From assembly GCF_963675165.1 (NCBI RefSeq), contig NC_087386.1, positions 5,400,169-5,464,168 of the forward strand: a stretch of DNA of 64,000 nt. Reading direction: 5' to 3'. Position 1 is the first letter of the stretch, and each line of letters begins with the position of its first letter. The notes under the pieces were generated by a model that saw nothing but the letters and a program-made list of their open reading frames with translations, had not been told where the DNA came from and did no database searches. The DNA is from Halichondria panicea. Its lineage: Eukaryota; Porifera; Demospongiae; Suberitida; Halichondriidae. The translations under genes and the position numbers were made by a program. Shown here in pieces: positions 42,441-55,203 of the stretch.

Positions 42441-44162
42441 TCAGAATAATTCTTTTGGCCAAATAAATGTTTTTTGCAAATTCACAAATCCACATATTCC
42501 ATAATCGCTAAGTGTTCGCTTTTGAACTCCAGCGTGATCTCTGTTGAAACACCTAACATAACATTCACAGAGCCGACGGAAATTGGCTAGCAGCTCAATC
42601 AGAAGAGGACATGATCCAACATAGAGTTGTAGATACATCAGAGATAGAGATTTAGAGAGACTGAGAGCCAGATCATCGGAAACATCAAATTGTTGACAAT
42701 GAATACTAAGCTTCTTCAGAGATGAGTAGCAATCTGGATCTGTGGGTAACATGAGCCGGCGGCCATTGCCCGAATCAGGGAGGACAACAACGAATAGCTG
42801 TGTGAGGGAAGGCAAGTTGGGGAGAACAGTAGTTAGGTCGAGACATGAGCACACCCGCTTGTTGACTGTGATTTGTAAGTGTTGCAACATTCGGAAAGCT
42901 GGCAAGAGAATTTTGATTTGTAGAGGTACATTATGATCACAAAAGATACCACTTACAAACAAATTCATCCGTGCCAAACTGACATTCATACGAGAAACAC
43001 AACGCTCATCAAAACGGCTCTTTGGATAGCTCACTGACAAGTAACGCAGTTTCCTCATCCTTGATAGGACCTCCCAGAGAGAAGACACATTCTCAATATT
43101 ATGAATTCCCTGAATGTTCAGAGCAGCCAAACACGCACAATTTAAACTAATATCACTTAATCCTAGTAGACTCTGTAAAGCGTCTGTACAATCTTGAATA
43201 TTAAGACACACCAGTTTTGGACATAACTCAGAGACCAGTGTAAGGTCAGCAGGAGATAACTTTTCTGTTCCAGCCAAGAACAGGGATTCAATGCTTGATG
43301 GCAAAAGTGACATCGTAATAGTACATGTAAGTACATTCAGAGATTCACTGCACACTATAGCACTGACAGGATCTTGATTGGAGGAGTTGCCACGAGATAC
43401 AATCAAATCTGAGGAATGTAAGGCTGAGGAACAAACAGATGTGATTGGGCAAGTTAACAACTCAACATTCGGATACAATGACAAACTAACAATTGGATAA
43501 TTGTTGACCACATTTCCAGCAATTGGGGAACTGTTTGGGTAGACAGACAACTGTGCTGGGTGGTCACTACTCGTTAGTTTGCGTAGAAAATAACCGTCTA
43601 TGGAAGGATAGCAATGCAATATCAGATTCGAAGGCATATACCCACACATTTTCCAAGTATCCACAGCATCCACTGCATCCTCTGTATACATACGGAGTAC
43701 TTGCAGACTTTTTGAAACTTTAGCAGCAATCATAGCACAACGTTCACTTCCCGTTACACTAAGGCAGTACAGGGATGGTAATTCACGCAGTAAAAGTTCA
43801 AGTGTGTTCACAAATAGGTATTTCGAGAATGTGCCAGTTAATGATATGTAGCGTATTTGCTTGCATTGACCGATTTGAGGGAAAAACCTTGTATTTGGAA
43901 ACCTTTGTGACTCTGTTATCTGCACATATTGGACATACGAGCGAGACAGTCCCAGTGCTAGTCTAAGAGCTTTGAAATCTTGGTCTCTTCTGCGACAATT
44001 CTTCCACACCAGGGAACTCCAGGCATGAGGGTCACTGAGGAGAGAGTAGAACCTCTTACAGGAGATACGGAGACATAGCTTGTCATAGGCAGGCAGGTAG
44101 TCAGTGATATGGAGCAGTACTTCAGTAGGGAGGGAGAGCAGTATGGGACCGGGAATGTCCAT
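42441..44162 (-). CDS. F-box protein with leucine-rich C-terminal region, single exon
   Basis: This is an uninterrupted 573-aa reading frame, taking the ATG at 44162 (MDIPGPILLSLPTEVLLHI); a Met 13 codons upstream at 44201 is also open. The first 50 residues match an F-box, the Skp1-binding module of SCF ubiquitin ligases: LLSLPTEVLLHITDYLPAYD, then LRISCKRFYSLLSDPHAWSS. The rest has irregular leucine-rich segments (for example LPSLYCLSVTGS, MRKLRYLSVSYPKS, LPSLTQLFVVVLPDSG) consistent with an FBXL-type substrate receptor. The substrate is unknown. Intron-less, it lies between two carboxypeptidase copies and was duplicated with them; the sister copy survives only as a fragment at 50060-50445. 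Subfamily not recognised. Confidence 0.85.
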   Translation of the reverse strand: MDIPGPILLSLPTEVLLHITDYLPAYDKLCLRISCKRFYSLLSDPHAWSSLVWKNCRRRDQDFKALRLALGLSRSYVQYVQITESQRFPNTRFFPQIGQCKQIRYISLTGTFSKYLFVNTLELLLRELPSLYCLSVTGSERCAMIAAKVSKSLQVLRMYTEDAVDAVDTWKMCGYMPSNLILHCYPSIDGYFLRKLTSSDHPAQLSVYPNSSPIAGNVVNNYPIVSLSLYPNVELLTCPITSVCSSALHSSDLIVSRGNSSNQDPVSAIVCSESLNVLTCTITMSLLPSSIESLFLAGTEKLSPADLTLVSELCPKLVCLNIQDCTDALQSLLGLSDISLNCACLAALNIQGIHNIENVSSLWEVLSRMRKLRYLSVSYPKSRFDERCVSRMNVSLARMNLFVSGIFCDHNVPLQIKILLPAFRMLQHLQITVNKRVCSCLDLTTVLPNLPSLTQLFVVVLPDSGNGRRLMLPTDPDCYSSLKKLSIHCQQFDVSDDLALSLSKSLSLMYLQLYVGSCPLLIELLANFRRLCECYVRCFNRDHAGVQKRTLSDYGICGFVNLQKTFIWPKELF

Positions 44163-44390
44163 GATTAATCTGATAATGAATAGAAACCTACAAAAACACA
44201 ATACAAAAAGCCATGTGGGTGCAGGTGTGACACGGGGTTTTCCTAATGAAGGCAGCAGGACTGTTACACATTGTTACTCTATAAGAAGGAATTGTTAATC
44301 TGTTACAGCAGTAAAAAATGTTCTTCTACTGTATAATTGAATGCATGGATGTGATTAACATGCCCCCCCCCCACACACACACACCCTCAG

Positions 44391-44558
44391 GGCAAGCACC
44401 CCACCCTGGGCACTCATCACGCCAAGTTCACTAACTATACTTTTGACCTCGAAGAGCTCATGAGAATAAGCACATCACTGGGGGAGGAGGTTCGACAACG
44501 GAAAATGGCCTATTTAGGAGCTAAAGACTCGACCATACATACTCACAATGAACTGTAG
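44391..44558 (+). pseudogene. Orphan duplicate of EOGT last exon
   Basis: The sequence is nearly identical to EOGT exon 12 (38135-38302), same length of 168 bases, still open and ending HTHNEL-stop. It has an intact (CA)n-CCCTCAG acceptor and the same upstream text ATGCATGGATGTGATTAAC as the parent. Differences include Lys-to-Glu and Phe-to-Leu changes in the FDLKEFM segment (FDLEELM). No other EOGT exons precede it. It is either a duplication leftover or an alternative last exon reached by skipping exon 12 across the carboxypeptidase and F-box genes; the former is more economical. Confidence 0.85.
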
Positions 44559-44795
44559 GGGAGCTTTGACTTTTATAATTTTTACATGCATATCATGTCA
44601 GTACACAACGCATTTTTATTTTCACTTTATCCCAATAACTGTTGTACAAATAATCATTATTTTTGGTTTTATTTGGCATGATTGTTACGAAACTTATAAT
44701 ATAAGTGTTAGTAAAAAATTATTACAGTAAATGTGTTACAGTTCAAAGTTTATCTTCATGTTCACAGTTCGAGGAGGGGGGGGGGGGGAAGTTGC

Positions 44796-47439
44796 TCAAG
44801 GGAAAGGAGAGTTGACCAGGTGGTCCAATATGTCCAGAGCCTGAGGGGAAATAAATTACACAGCAGTGTAACCACAACACACAGACTATACACATACATG
44901 CATAGTACTACATATTCTCGGCAATTATAGCCTCTGCAATAACGTTGAGCGTGGACAGATATCCACCCACGCTCAACATTATTGCAGAGGCTAATTGCTA
45001 AATCGAGGCACGCGTGTCGTACTTCCTCTGACGTACTCTTCATAAACAACATTTGTAGTAAGGAAGCCATAGAGATCAAAGGAAAAACTGTGCTCAAAAT
45101 GCCATAAACTACACTGAAGTGCTAACCCTGGCTTGTTGACATATAAAAACCAGAGGAGTGTTTAGTTACACAATAATAAAGAAGCAACAAACTACACTTC
45201 TAGAGATTACTTCAGCTGTAAATATGTAGATCTACCTCGAACAAAGGTCGCGTGTAGAGCTAGCCAACGCAAGTTCAAGCTTCTAGGTTTTGCTCACTTT
45301 TATACGACAACGAAGCTTTTAAAGCTATAGCTACAACTGTTCCAAGGTTGCAATGTGAGTACTCTATATAAGCTTCTAGCATTGCTATCATACAAACAAA
45401 GGCTTTGTTCTCGAGTCAAGGTTAGTTTATTGAAGGCCATTGCAGTCTCTCCAAAATCAGGAATAGTAATTTATGTTCATAGAAAGTTGCTATTCTACTT
45501 AGTAGTTAGCTCTACACTAGAGTAATAGCTATTGGTAGTCGCAAGAAGCTGCAAACTATAAACCAGTTATAATGCACCATTTACGCCCGTGCTCTATGGA
45601 TATTATTGGCCTTGTGGAATTAAGGCATCATGTAGCACTCGGCTTCTCCTCGAGCTATACATGAGCTTCTCAAACTTCCGCTTGGCCAATAATATCCATA
45701 GAGCACTCGCAACGGTGGATTAACTAATACGTATAATTATAATTATTTATATATAATAACAATGCTCGTACTGCACTATAATTATTTGTAGTAATTATAT
45801 ATCTGCTACTCACTGCTAAGGCTGGTCCATTATAATAAGTTTGACCTATACATGGCTACTGTCACTGAGACTACTATAGGCTGGTCCATGGGTAAGTTGA
45901 CGTATACATACATGTATGGTTACTGTATACTAGACTACTCACTGCTATAGGCTGGTCCATGGGTACCATGTGCCCTGCTCTCTCCACCTGTACGAAGGAG
46001 AGCCCTCCACCACTCTTGACCTGCCCAAACACTTCTCCCTCTCCATCCTGCCACGGAACAAGGGATGCCTTCTCAAACTCATCCTGGTTTTTCCACTGAG
46101 TCACGTTGGTCCACTCTGATCCCCCGAGATAGTTACAGATGTAGTCCTCCTTCCCGCTGTACACAACCACCCTCCGACCCTGGTCTAGGACTTTCCCAGT
46201 AGCCGACTTGAAGTCCTTGATCCAGTCACCAAGCAACTGCAAACAACAGCTGATGTATAAGTACAGCTATAATTATATTAGGGCCTGTTTTACAGACATC
46301 CCAGCAGCAAGGAACATGTAACCTTAATTATGCTGTTAATTGATACAAAAAGCTGCATGTGAATGTACTTGTCCCCATACGCCAATTTTGCTCTAATGTA
46401 TAACGCTGGTCAAAAAAGTCCGCCTGGAGACAAGGCTACGTACACTCTATGTTCTACACACAATTTTAGCTCAATTTACGAAGTACATTGTACTATCAAG
46501 ATGGGAGGATATTGAGCCTAAAAACCAGTTAGCGATATCAATAGACTTCAACTCACCAGGAAGTGTACGCCTGTCGTACAGGACTCCCATTTGCGATTCA
46601 CCCCTAGGTCTGCTTGAACATCCTTACGGTTCAAAAATGTGTCCACCTGACAAAAAACAAACATTTTTTCAAGTATCTAGTTGATTACGCCTAGTACTGG
46701 TTACCCTGGAGAAGTCGTAGCAGAGTGGAGGATCTTCGCACTTCTTGCGTATGTCGTACACATTGATGCTGGAGTGATTAAAACAGGCAGTGATTTGCTA
46801 CACAAACACCATACATGTACCTACCTAAGCAGGGTTAGAGGTTAAAAATGACAAATTATGGCCCCCGATGATTTAAACACATCATTTGGAAGGTTTCGCT
46901 TTCAGAAAATAAAAAAAATGTGGACATTAGAACGGTACAAAAGTTATGGAATTTTAAATGATGTCCCATCCTAAAATTTGGGGTTAAGTATTTTCCCCCC
47001 TTACACATACCCCATATCCTACATGTGTGAAGACCCTGAAACACACACCCCATACCCCATACCTACATGTGTAAAGACCCTGATACACATACCCCATACC
47101 CCATACCTACATGTGTGAAGACCCTGATACACATACCCCATATCCCATACCTACATGTATGAAGACCCCATACTTACCTACGTCCCAAGTGAAGCTTAGC
47201 AGCCTCCAACACAAACGTCTCAATAATCTGCAGTGTTCACGCAGCAATGAAATCTACAACTGTGTATAATTATAGGTATTATAATACTGAAAACAACTTC
47301 CAAAGTAAACTCAAAAGATGCGTTAATTGTTCTAGAACACAGGATAAGGGGGAAGGACTCAGCTGAAGCCACTCACCTGACATTCGGGGAAGGCAGCCAA
47401 CCACACACCAGTGTCTATTAGCACTGCATGAGAGAGAGA

Positions 47440-47534
<95 letters not shown>

Positions 47535-49747
47535 CATTCAGAGTTTAAAGAATTGCTTAATACATGTCCTGGTGTACGCACAGTAGTACAGTACACTGAC
47601 TCAAGTGATAGGACTGTTACTCGTGCTAGCTGTACTCACACTTGCAGGCGTCGTACATGACACCGGCTATCTTGACTGTCGACTCGTTGATCAGCTTATT
47701 TTGCAAGGCAAACTATATATGGGAGAAAGAGGGAAAACAGTGTCAGTGATGTAACAGCTGGTTCATCCATATTGTTCATCACACGCACAGGTCAAACACA
47801 CACATACTCTGTATAGAAAGGTCAAACTGAAAGTACGTGCACACAGTAATTGAACTTCAAATTGAGGGTAGTCAAATAATTATTGCTAGCAAAAAATTGA
47901 AACTTGATATAACGCACCTGTGCATATGCTTGGTACTGAATGTACGGGTCTACCCATCCGTTCCCAATGCCAATTCCCTTCAGATTCTTGACATAGACAG
48001 AGTTGCTCTCCAGGATGACCTGAGCAGTGGCAGGGACGTAGTGCCCAGCTGCAAGGGAGGGAGGGAGAGAGGGGAGGTAACTTAAGAGTAATCGAGAAAT
48101 CATTTCACATAATTCCCGATTAAGGTTGGCAGTTGAGAGGTTTTTAAAACAGTAAATGTACTCTCAATGGAATATCCTGTCAAGAATTAAACAGAGAGCA
48201 AAATGTACTGTTGTCTCGAGACTCTTTCAGCACACTTTATTACATCACTAGAGTACTGCATTATCTTCTCCACTAACCCCCCTCACACACACACACACTC
48301 ACCATAGCTCTCTCCCACAATGTAGAGGTCCAGGTTGGCATACTTTGGGTACAAAGTGTAGAACTCCTGTATCATAGTCCAGAGCTCTTTGCCGATGGTC
48401 TTCTCGTTAGTGACGTAACCCAGGGGACTAGTGACGTACGAGAACCCAGTGCCAACAGGCTGGTCAATAAACATCACGTTGGTAAATGAGTTCCAGCCTG
48501 GATGGAATGGAGCAAGTATAATCGATACATCTGACTGACAATGACACAAAAACATCTGCATTTGACATAACTTTTTCATAGTTCAAAATTTCATATACCA
48601 TTGGATTCCTTGTTAAAAAGTGCTTCTATCTATATGCTTTAGCGGTGATAAGCTCCAACCAGCTAAAAGTTAGCATTTTCCATGTACAAGTCCTCCCTGG
48701 CACATACCAGTCAACCACATACAGTATAAAATGAAACCAAAAAATGACCATAGAACTTGCCTTTAGTGCATTAACAAGATTGGTTTAATAAATTCAGCCT
48801 TTGAAAGTATCTACAAAGAGCACATTCTCCACAATATCAGGGCTATCAATACTTCACTGTACAGATTTGAGGCCGACCTAATAACAATTGCCTATTAAAT
48901 ATTAAAATTTACATAGTAAAAAAAAACTAAGGCCACTCCAAGTGATACTCTGGTTTCTGGTCCTGAAGTTTTTCTAATTGCATACGGGTGGGCGGCTTTT
49001 CTCATTATGTCATTATCAATTTCACCTTATGAATCTCATTATTTTGCAAATGAATATCATTATCACACTATTTTGTACCACATGGACCATTCTGCGCATG
49101 CGTAGTAGAAATAATGAGATAGAAATCCAATAATGAGATAGAAATCCAAGAATAAAATCTGATGCGGGCGGTGGACCAGAAACCAGAGTATCACTTGGAG
49201 TGGCCTAAAGCTAAATTTTGATAATTCTCCATTCTCCTCCAAATGCACCCACTCACCATATTTGTTGATCTCTGGTTCAGTCTTGCCCTCGGGAATAAGG
49301 AAGGGGCCATTCTCAACAAGGAGAGCCAGCATGCTTGAGCAGCCCGGCCCCCCAGTGAGCCACACCACCAGGGGGTCCTTCTCAGGGGTCTGACGACTCT
49401 CGAAGAACCAGTAGAACAGGTTCGCTCCATGAGTCTTATTCACCTGCACACGTACATGAACGTGGATATAAACGCATTACACCCATCAAAATAAGCTTTT
49501 GTAAGACTTGCATCCTAGCCTAGCTTAGTACAGTAGGTAGATGTTAGAGCCTCAATAGCTTGCAGAGCCAGCTAGCCAGCTTTAATTTTGTACACTGAAT
49601 TCACTAATATACATTTATATCTCTAGTGGTGTATGTAGTTACCTCAATGTATCCCTTGTGCTGTGTGACATTGTCTGGCCAGGGGAAGGCACAAGAGGAA
49701 AGACAGGGCAGGAGCAGAAGTGTGGCTAACAGCAAACTAGAAGCCAT
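44796..49747 (-). CDS. Serine carboxypeptidase (S10), copy 2, intact
   Basis: Exons (minus): 49747-49643, 49443-49257, 48497-48303, 48048-47918, 47712-47640, 47423-47377, 47227-47178, 46768-46705, 46646-46557, 46236-45943, 44840-44796; 1281 bases, 426 aa, phases compatible, every exon the same length as in copy 1 except exon 10. Triad context is complete: [23 protein letters not shown] and [13 protein letters not shown]. The signal peptide is retained and the end is SPFP-stop. Likely a lysosomal or secreted carboxypeptidase. Introns have gained sequence relative to copy 1: a Harbinger-like MITE at 48931, a (GA)n tract at 47433, and two hairpins in the last intron. Downstream (to the left) lies the orphan EOGT exon, the same tail-to-tail arrangement as copy 1 with EOGT. 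Confidence 0.92.
44921..44999. repeat. Hairpin, ~34-base arms
   Basis: GCAATTATAGCCTCTGCAAT... is mirrored by ...ATTGCAGAGGCTAATTGC around a loop of about 10 bases, with few mismatches. It lies in the last intron of carboxypeptidase copy 2 and looks like a very small foldback element. Confidence 0.75.
45590..45712. repeat. Inverted repeat, ~23-base arms
   Basis: GTGCTCTATGGATATTATTG is mirrored by CAATAATATCCATAGAGCAC about 75 bases further on, in the last intron of carboxypeptidase copy 2. Probably a small MITE; no target duplication was established. Confidence 0.7.
47428..47523. repeat. (GA)n microsatellite
   Basis: About 90 bases of GA with one early interruption, ending in a G run, just upstream (minus sense) of the exon 6 acceptor of carboxypeptidase copy 2. 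On the coding strand this is a (TC)n polypyrimidine tract. In copy 1 the same place has only GAGAGAGAG, so it expanded after duplication. Confidence 0.93.
48931..49205. mobile_element. Harbinger-like MITE with TAA target duplication
   Basis: A 275-base element with about 32-base inverted ends (GGCCACTCCAAGTGATACTC ... GAGTATCACTTGGAGTGGCC) flanked by TAA on both sides (48928-48930, 49206-49208). Three-base TWA duplications are typical of PIF/Harbinger. Present in intron 2 of carboxypeptidase copy 2 and absent from copy 1, so it inserted after the gene duplication. Confidence 0.85.
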
Positions 49748-50059
49748 CTTAGCTTTTCAATAGACGTACGTACATGCATGTGACTAGTCTCGCGGGCCAT
49801 ACATCCAGGACATAATTTATTAACGGCTGAGCACGCCCACCTAGAGCCACCCACACATTAAATTAAACCACCACAATCTAGTCTATCATTGCATTCTTAT
49901 TGGCTTCTGGCTGAATAATCTCAAATATCGACTTGAACATCAAATGTCATTGAAGACATTGAAGACTGGTTAACAAAACGCCCTAAAAACTCATTCTTTG
50001 GTAGTTCAAAAAGAAGGGAACTGTTTGGTACATCTTGACGTACAAATATATATACAGAG

Positions 50060-50445
50060 ATGAAAGAGCTCGGGCCAGATCATCAGAAAAATCAAATTCT
50101 CGATACTTAGTAATCTGGATCAATGGGCAACTGTAGCAGGCCATGGTCAGAATCAGTGATGATAATACACAGCTGTGTGAGAGAAGGCAGGTTGGGGAGG
50201 ATGTTGGTTAGGTCAAGTGTGGCCGAACGCATGTTGATATAATATAAGTGCTGCAACTTTCGGAAAGCTAGCAGGAGAATTTAAATTTGGAAGAGGTACA
50301 TTATCTTAACATCACAAAAGATGTCAATTGCATCTGTGCCAACTGACATTCATACGAGAAACACAATGCTCATCAAAAGTGCTCTTAGCTACAGATGAAT
50401 AGTTCACCGACATGTAACGCAGTTTCCTCATTCTTTACAGAGAGA
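50060..50445 (-). pseudogene. Decayed fragment of the F-box gene
   Basis: Recognisable similarity to the C-terminal half of the F-box gene (about 42640-43075): for example CAGCTGTGTGAG.GAAGGCA, TTTCGGAAAGCT, CATACGAGAAACACAA and GTAACGCAGTTTCCTCATTC occur in the same order and orientation. The fragment has several insertions and deletions and no long reading frame. It marks the right-hand limit of the second segmental-duplication unit. Confidence 0.85.
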
Positions 50446-52440
50446 ATACAATATGAATTGAATATAGACGGATACTATATAGCTACACATGATCATAAAA
50501 TACGGTACTCGAAAAGAAATGTCAAAATCAACCTAATCATCAACATTATCCAGTTTCGATTCCTCTTGCTCTAACTTGGAATACTTGGGTTCATTGTCAA
50601 GGTCGGTTCTTGGCCCTAGTTTTGAGTAAAGCACGATAATCTCGATGACGAAGGGAATGTGTGCAAGGACCATTATCAGTGTGAAGATAAACGTCCGCTT
50701 CTGCACTTTCTCGTACAAAGCATCCACTGTAGTTAGGAATATAGAACAGACAGCAAAGCGTCAGTTTGCAATGTTGAAGTGCTTAGTAAAATTGAAGGCT
50801 TGCATGAGTGCATGTTATTATTAGATCTACATCATTGCCTTACGTATTAGTGGTGAGACAGTTCGCATAATAAAGATTGTAGCTGACATACATCCAATGA
50901 TAAAGCCCTGCAAGAGAAAATCATTTAATACACTGCAGTCGGCACATCATAATTATTGCATTAAATCAAGGGACTGATCATGCATTGACAATGGAAGTAT
51001 AGATCCAGTTATCAAACTTACAACACAACATAATTTATGCAATGCGTAAAGTGTTGTCTAAACCATACTACTGGACATGATGTATAATTATTATAGGCCA
51101 AGACAAATGAGCAATTTTCAATGAGTAATGTAAAAATAATGTGCCTACTTGTAAGTGCTTGGGACTTTGGTTTGTTATTAATGCCACTATCGGCGGTAGT
51201 TGGAGTGAACTGGAGTAGACGAGCAATCCCATGCCTATAGAGAACTGAGGGAAATTGAGTGTCTGGCTCACGCTCCTACAGATGGGCTGGCAGTCTTCAC
51301 ATTCCTTCTTGGTGATTGTGGACGAGGGTATCCAGTGACACTGGTGACCAGTCACATTCGCCTCAATGCAGCTGTTTCGAGCTATGAAGTACAACGTTTT
51401 TGGTAGTACAGTGATGCTTTCGATTTCAGGAGTTGAAATTTCAGGAGAATTTTGTTGTGAAATTTGATTGTGTGGTAAATGAACACAAACTATCATATGA
51501 CTTTCGCTAGAATTGCACTTATACAAATCTTCAGAATCCAACTTCACATTTATATCAGAAAACAATGGATAGTGTACACAAGGAGTTGAAAGATCACATA
51601 AGCAATCTTGTACCTGATGACAAAGAAATTTACTCGTCATTCCAAAGTTAGTATGAAATAATGGGCCGTCACCAACTTTAACATCAAGATTAGACGAGAA
51701 TTGTATGCTTTTCAGTTTTGGCAAAGATGTACTCATCGATTGTGATGTGATATTCCTGAGACTTTCGTTAGGTAACAGAAACTTGTAGTAATCAGTAATA
51801 TCAGGATGATGGAATGGACTGTACTCTGTGCATGGATCGTAGGGTATAGCTTGAAAATCAGTCAACAGAAGATAACCAGTTACGGTGGTCAGAATTCCTA
51901 CTAGTGTAATTCCCTGGTTGGAGAGCCGTGCACACTGGAAAATCAGCCTATATGATGTAGAGTATTGTTAGCATAGATATCATGCAAGAAATTGTCCCAA
52001 TTACAATTAATTGAGGCCATGCAGGATTCAATCTGTACTAAAAACCCACAAGCATGCAGCAAACGGTATTCTCAAAATGTTGTCATAAATACACATGCAG
52101 CTCACAATGATATTGCTCCACCAAACTGTAGTAGTCCAAGTACAAGGAAAATGTACGAGGTATCTCTCTCATTTATTCCAAAGGAATCACTTGCTATGGG
52201 ATTAAGAAGTGTTTGAATCACAGCATATCTAGTTCGTTCAGTGAATGAGAGCACGAGCAGACTAAGGATAATGTGATAAAGGTTAAGAAAATGTTACACC
52301 TGTTATAAGGTACATAAAGTGCATGCATGCCAAGCACACAGATAAGCAAACACTTATACTAACAACTGAAGATGCTCTGAAAAGCACTTACCATGTGCAC
52401 GTTGGCGCGATTACGTATAGTATATAGCAAGTGTAAGCCT

Positions 52441-52824
52441 CAGGCCCGGATATAGGGGGTGAGTTTCAGGGGTTGCAACCCCCCAAACACTCAAAAAAAC
52501 TAGCTCAACCTACACTTGTGTGCTTGTGGCTAATGAGCACTTACAAGCTGTGAACTATGAAGTATTAGTATCTGTTGACATGAGTACAAGTCCAGGACAC
52601 ACTAAGTAGTAAATACACATTCATTCCACACATACCATTCACAGTATACATGACAAGGTACCTAGCTGTAGTAGACAGCAGTATACTTTGTGCACGTTTA
52701 CTATGATGTCAATTTCAACTAAGTGGGCGTGAAAGAGTGTGTGGTCAAACAAGTTGCGCGCGCGCTAACACACGCTTTTGTTTTATAACCCCCCTATAAA
52801 TTTTTGGCTGGATATCCACCCCTG
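52441..52824. mobile_element. Non-autonomous hAT-like element
   Basis: Ends CAGGCCCGGATATAGGGGGTG and, inverted, CAGGGGTGGATATCCAGCC, with AGCCT repeated on both sides. About 384 bases, no transposase frame. It lies in the intron between exons 3 and 4 of MFS copy A and is absent from copy B. Confidence 0.65.
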
Positions 52825-53059
52825 AGCCTCATGGCACAAAATAACTTTTATAGCGATATTAAATTGAATATAGATTCTATACTATTGTTGGCACATTCGT
52901 ACACGACAGGCCACTTGTTCTCTTTTCCCGGCCTGGAATTGCATGTCTATATAATGATCTAAAGCCACGACGATCATGTGTCGCCTTTCGAGGATTGCCT
53001 ACAACTTTCAAGTATAGAATAGTGTATTATTTTTCAACCACTGTTTTATCGCAGTTAAA

Positions 53060-53170
53060 GTATCCTCGTTTCCAGGCCAAGTTGTCTCTAAAATAACGCT
53101 AGGTTGCCAACTATTCTTTACCAGGCCTAGCGACCTAACGTAATTTTAAGACAACTCGGCCTGGTCGTGA
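53060..53170. repeat. Foldback remnant with 'AGACAACTCGGCCTGG' ends
   Basis: CCAGGCCAAGTTGTCTCTAAAA and TTTTAAGACAACTCGGCCTGG face each other about 55 bases apart. A single end of the same kind (AGAGACAACTCGGCCTGGGG) is at about 57773 at the equivalent place in copy B, so the element predates that duplication or inserted twice. Confidence 0.6.
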
Positions 53171-53189
53171 GTCAAGGCTACGGTTATAA

Positions 53190-53226
<37 letters not shown>

Positions 53227-55203
53227 ACACAGCCGCAAACTTACAGACACAAATCACTTTAATTATTCCCTGCTGCGCATGCGCGCACACATGGGTAATA
53301 ATTATAAGCATAGCCTTTCAATGACATGCACCATTAGCTATATACATTTACCATGATATGCACATTCTAATGTGTTACTTATCAATACACACTGAGTAGG
53401 ATATAAATAGTGGTAGCAGACCAACTCCGCCACAAGCTTTGATCGTTGACCCTTCTTTTTCTTTGGGACAATGCATACACTGATCCACTCTGACTCTCTT
53501 CCATTTCATTTCACCACGAAACATTACCACAAGAAGAAGCAAGGCTGCCACTCCGTAGGCAACGTTAAACCATCCAATGGCTTTGAACTGGTTTATGTAC
53601 TCAAACTGAGCAAATATTACGGCAGCACCTGCATGCAAAATGTCTCTGTTAATGTCTATAATAATACACACTGATGTATGTATAAGACTTGTACATGCTG
53701 TCATGCACTGTATGAAGCAATCACCAGATCCAATGATGAATCCAGTGCTGTACCCAAAAGCTATAGTCACAAATAGCATATTTCTAGTTTTTTCGACAGA
53801 TTTTTCATCAGTTTTTATTCCTAACTTTTTCTGTGTCTCAACATATTCTTCACTACTGCTTGAGAAATAGGCAAAACTTAGCGTTACCAAGGATCCTAAG
53901 ATGTATCCTGCCAACAGTCTTGATATCATGATCAACCATCCTTGACTAACAACACAATAAATGATGTAGCTCAATATATGAGTTACGAAAGTGATCGCCC
54001 ACAAGTACCAGTAGGGAACGTATCCCACAAGAACACCCGACACAAACCCTCCAACCATTCCTCCAAACTCGAATCCTGCAATCAGGAGTGAGTAAAATGT
54101 TTCTGTCTCCCCAAGTCCTGGCTCAAGCTGAAAAATGAGAACACATTCAGAGCAAAATCATGGTTGAAGTAACATGTGTATGCATGCATGCAGGTGATTG
54201 ACTTGTAATAGCTGCCTAATGGAGTGTGTTCAACACATACTCGGGGATCACGTTTCGTAATTGAGACTGAGTGCTTGTAAACCGCAGCCCTGTATTGCGT
54301 ACCGTATATGTGCTTGATCAAAGGCCGCTCAATAGTAGCCCGGCTCCTTTGCTAGAAAAATGAAGCATTTAGTAGCCTGAGTACTGAGGCTAATTGCATT
54401 GATCTATGCAACTGTTACAACAGTAGACAAGCCAGTTTGATCCAGGAACACGCCAGATCATTAATTTAGAGCTAGTGGCATGCAAAATTGACTGTGCACG
54501 CGTGCAGCAGCATGCTTTGCGGTGACCGCCCACTTGCATGTCATTTCATGTCCTATAAGAGTATTTATGTACCTGGAACAAAACCTGGTAATGCAGTGGT
54601 GCCCAACCGTACGTGAGCGTCCAGGGTGGGCTACGCCCAACTACACCTAAACTGTGCCATATGGCAGATTGATATTGGCACACTGTTTCCTTGATCTCAG
54701 AAGTCAATGTAAATTGATATCCTGGCAACATACTTTTCACAGAGACACTCATGCATACCAAAAAAGAGCACGTCAGAGTGACTGCTCATGCATTCTTGGA
54801 TTATAGCAATAGCAAATAGGGAGAACCTGAAGAACTGAGTTTTATTCACAATGTCAAATCGTACATCCCAGAATATTACTCGTGCCACAGAAATGCACCC
54901 TGCAGGACGTATTAATCACAGCACCTCACAGGCAGACAACTCAGGTTCTAGCTATATAGTTTATACCTTTTTATATGTTTCATTTTTTATCTGCTGCACG
55001 TTTGGATTAGTGACAAACTGATGAAAAGAAGAAGAAATGCCAATCTGACTAACGGAGCACAGTGGGACCATCAGGAGAATGAACAGCCAGTTAAACCTGA
55101 GTCTCCACAGCTCCTTCTTTAGTGGGTCCATCCTATAGTCTCGCACCAGCCTTAATTAAAATTAGTCTCATGAATCAGCCGCCGTTCCAATAGTGGTCAC
55201 TAC

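Larger units (their letters stand above)
50533..55131 (-). pseudogene. MFS-type transporter copy A, apparently decayed
   Basis: Same exon plan as copy B: 55131-54967, 54127-53725, 53628-53391, 52261-52106, 52070-51149, 50907-50844, 50726-50533. Most exons align closely and stay open, and the C-terminal exon encodes nearly the same tail (EPKYSKLEQEESKLDNVDD). However, the first ~150 bases of the large exon (51149-52070), which in copy B encode transmembrane segments, carry deletions and a short insertion here, leaving stops in all three frames. Unless an alternative acceptor is used, the product would end before the large luminal loop. The downstream loop region remains open (about 255 codons), so decay seems recent. 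An hAT-like element and other repeats sit in its introns. Confidence 0.75.

Noticed and set aside
44163-44201. Upstream Met (44201) as start of the F-box protein
   Set aside because: The 13 extra residues are hydrophobic and unlike F-box N-termini, and a possible acceptor lies within them. The ATG at 44162 precedes the F-box directly. Not excluded.
54546-54761. 71-codon frame in MFS copy A intron 1
   Set aside because: No counterpart in copy B and no splice or domain support; the exons on both sides join in phase without it.
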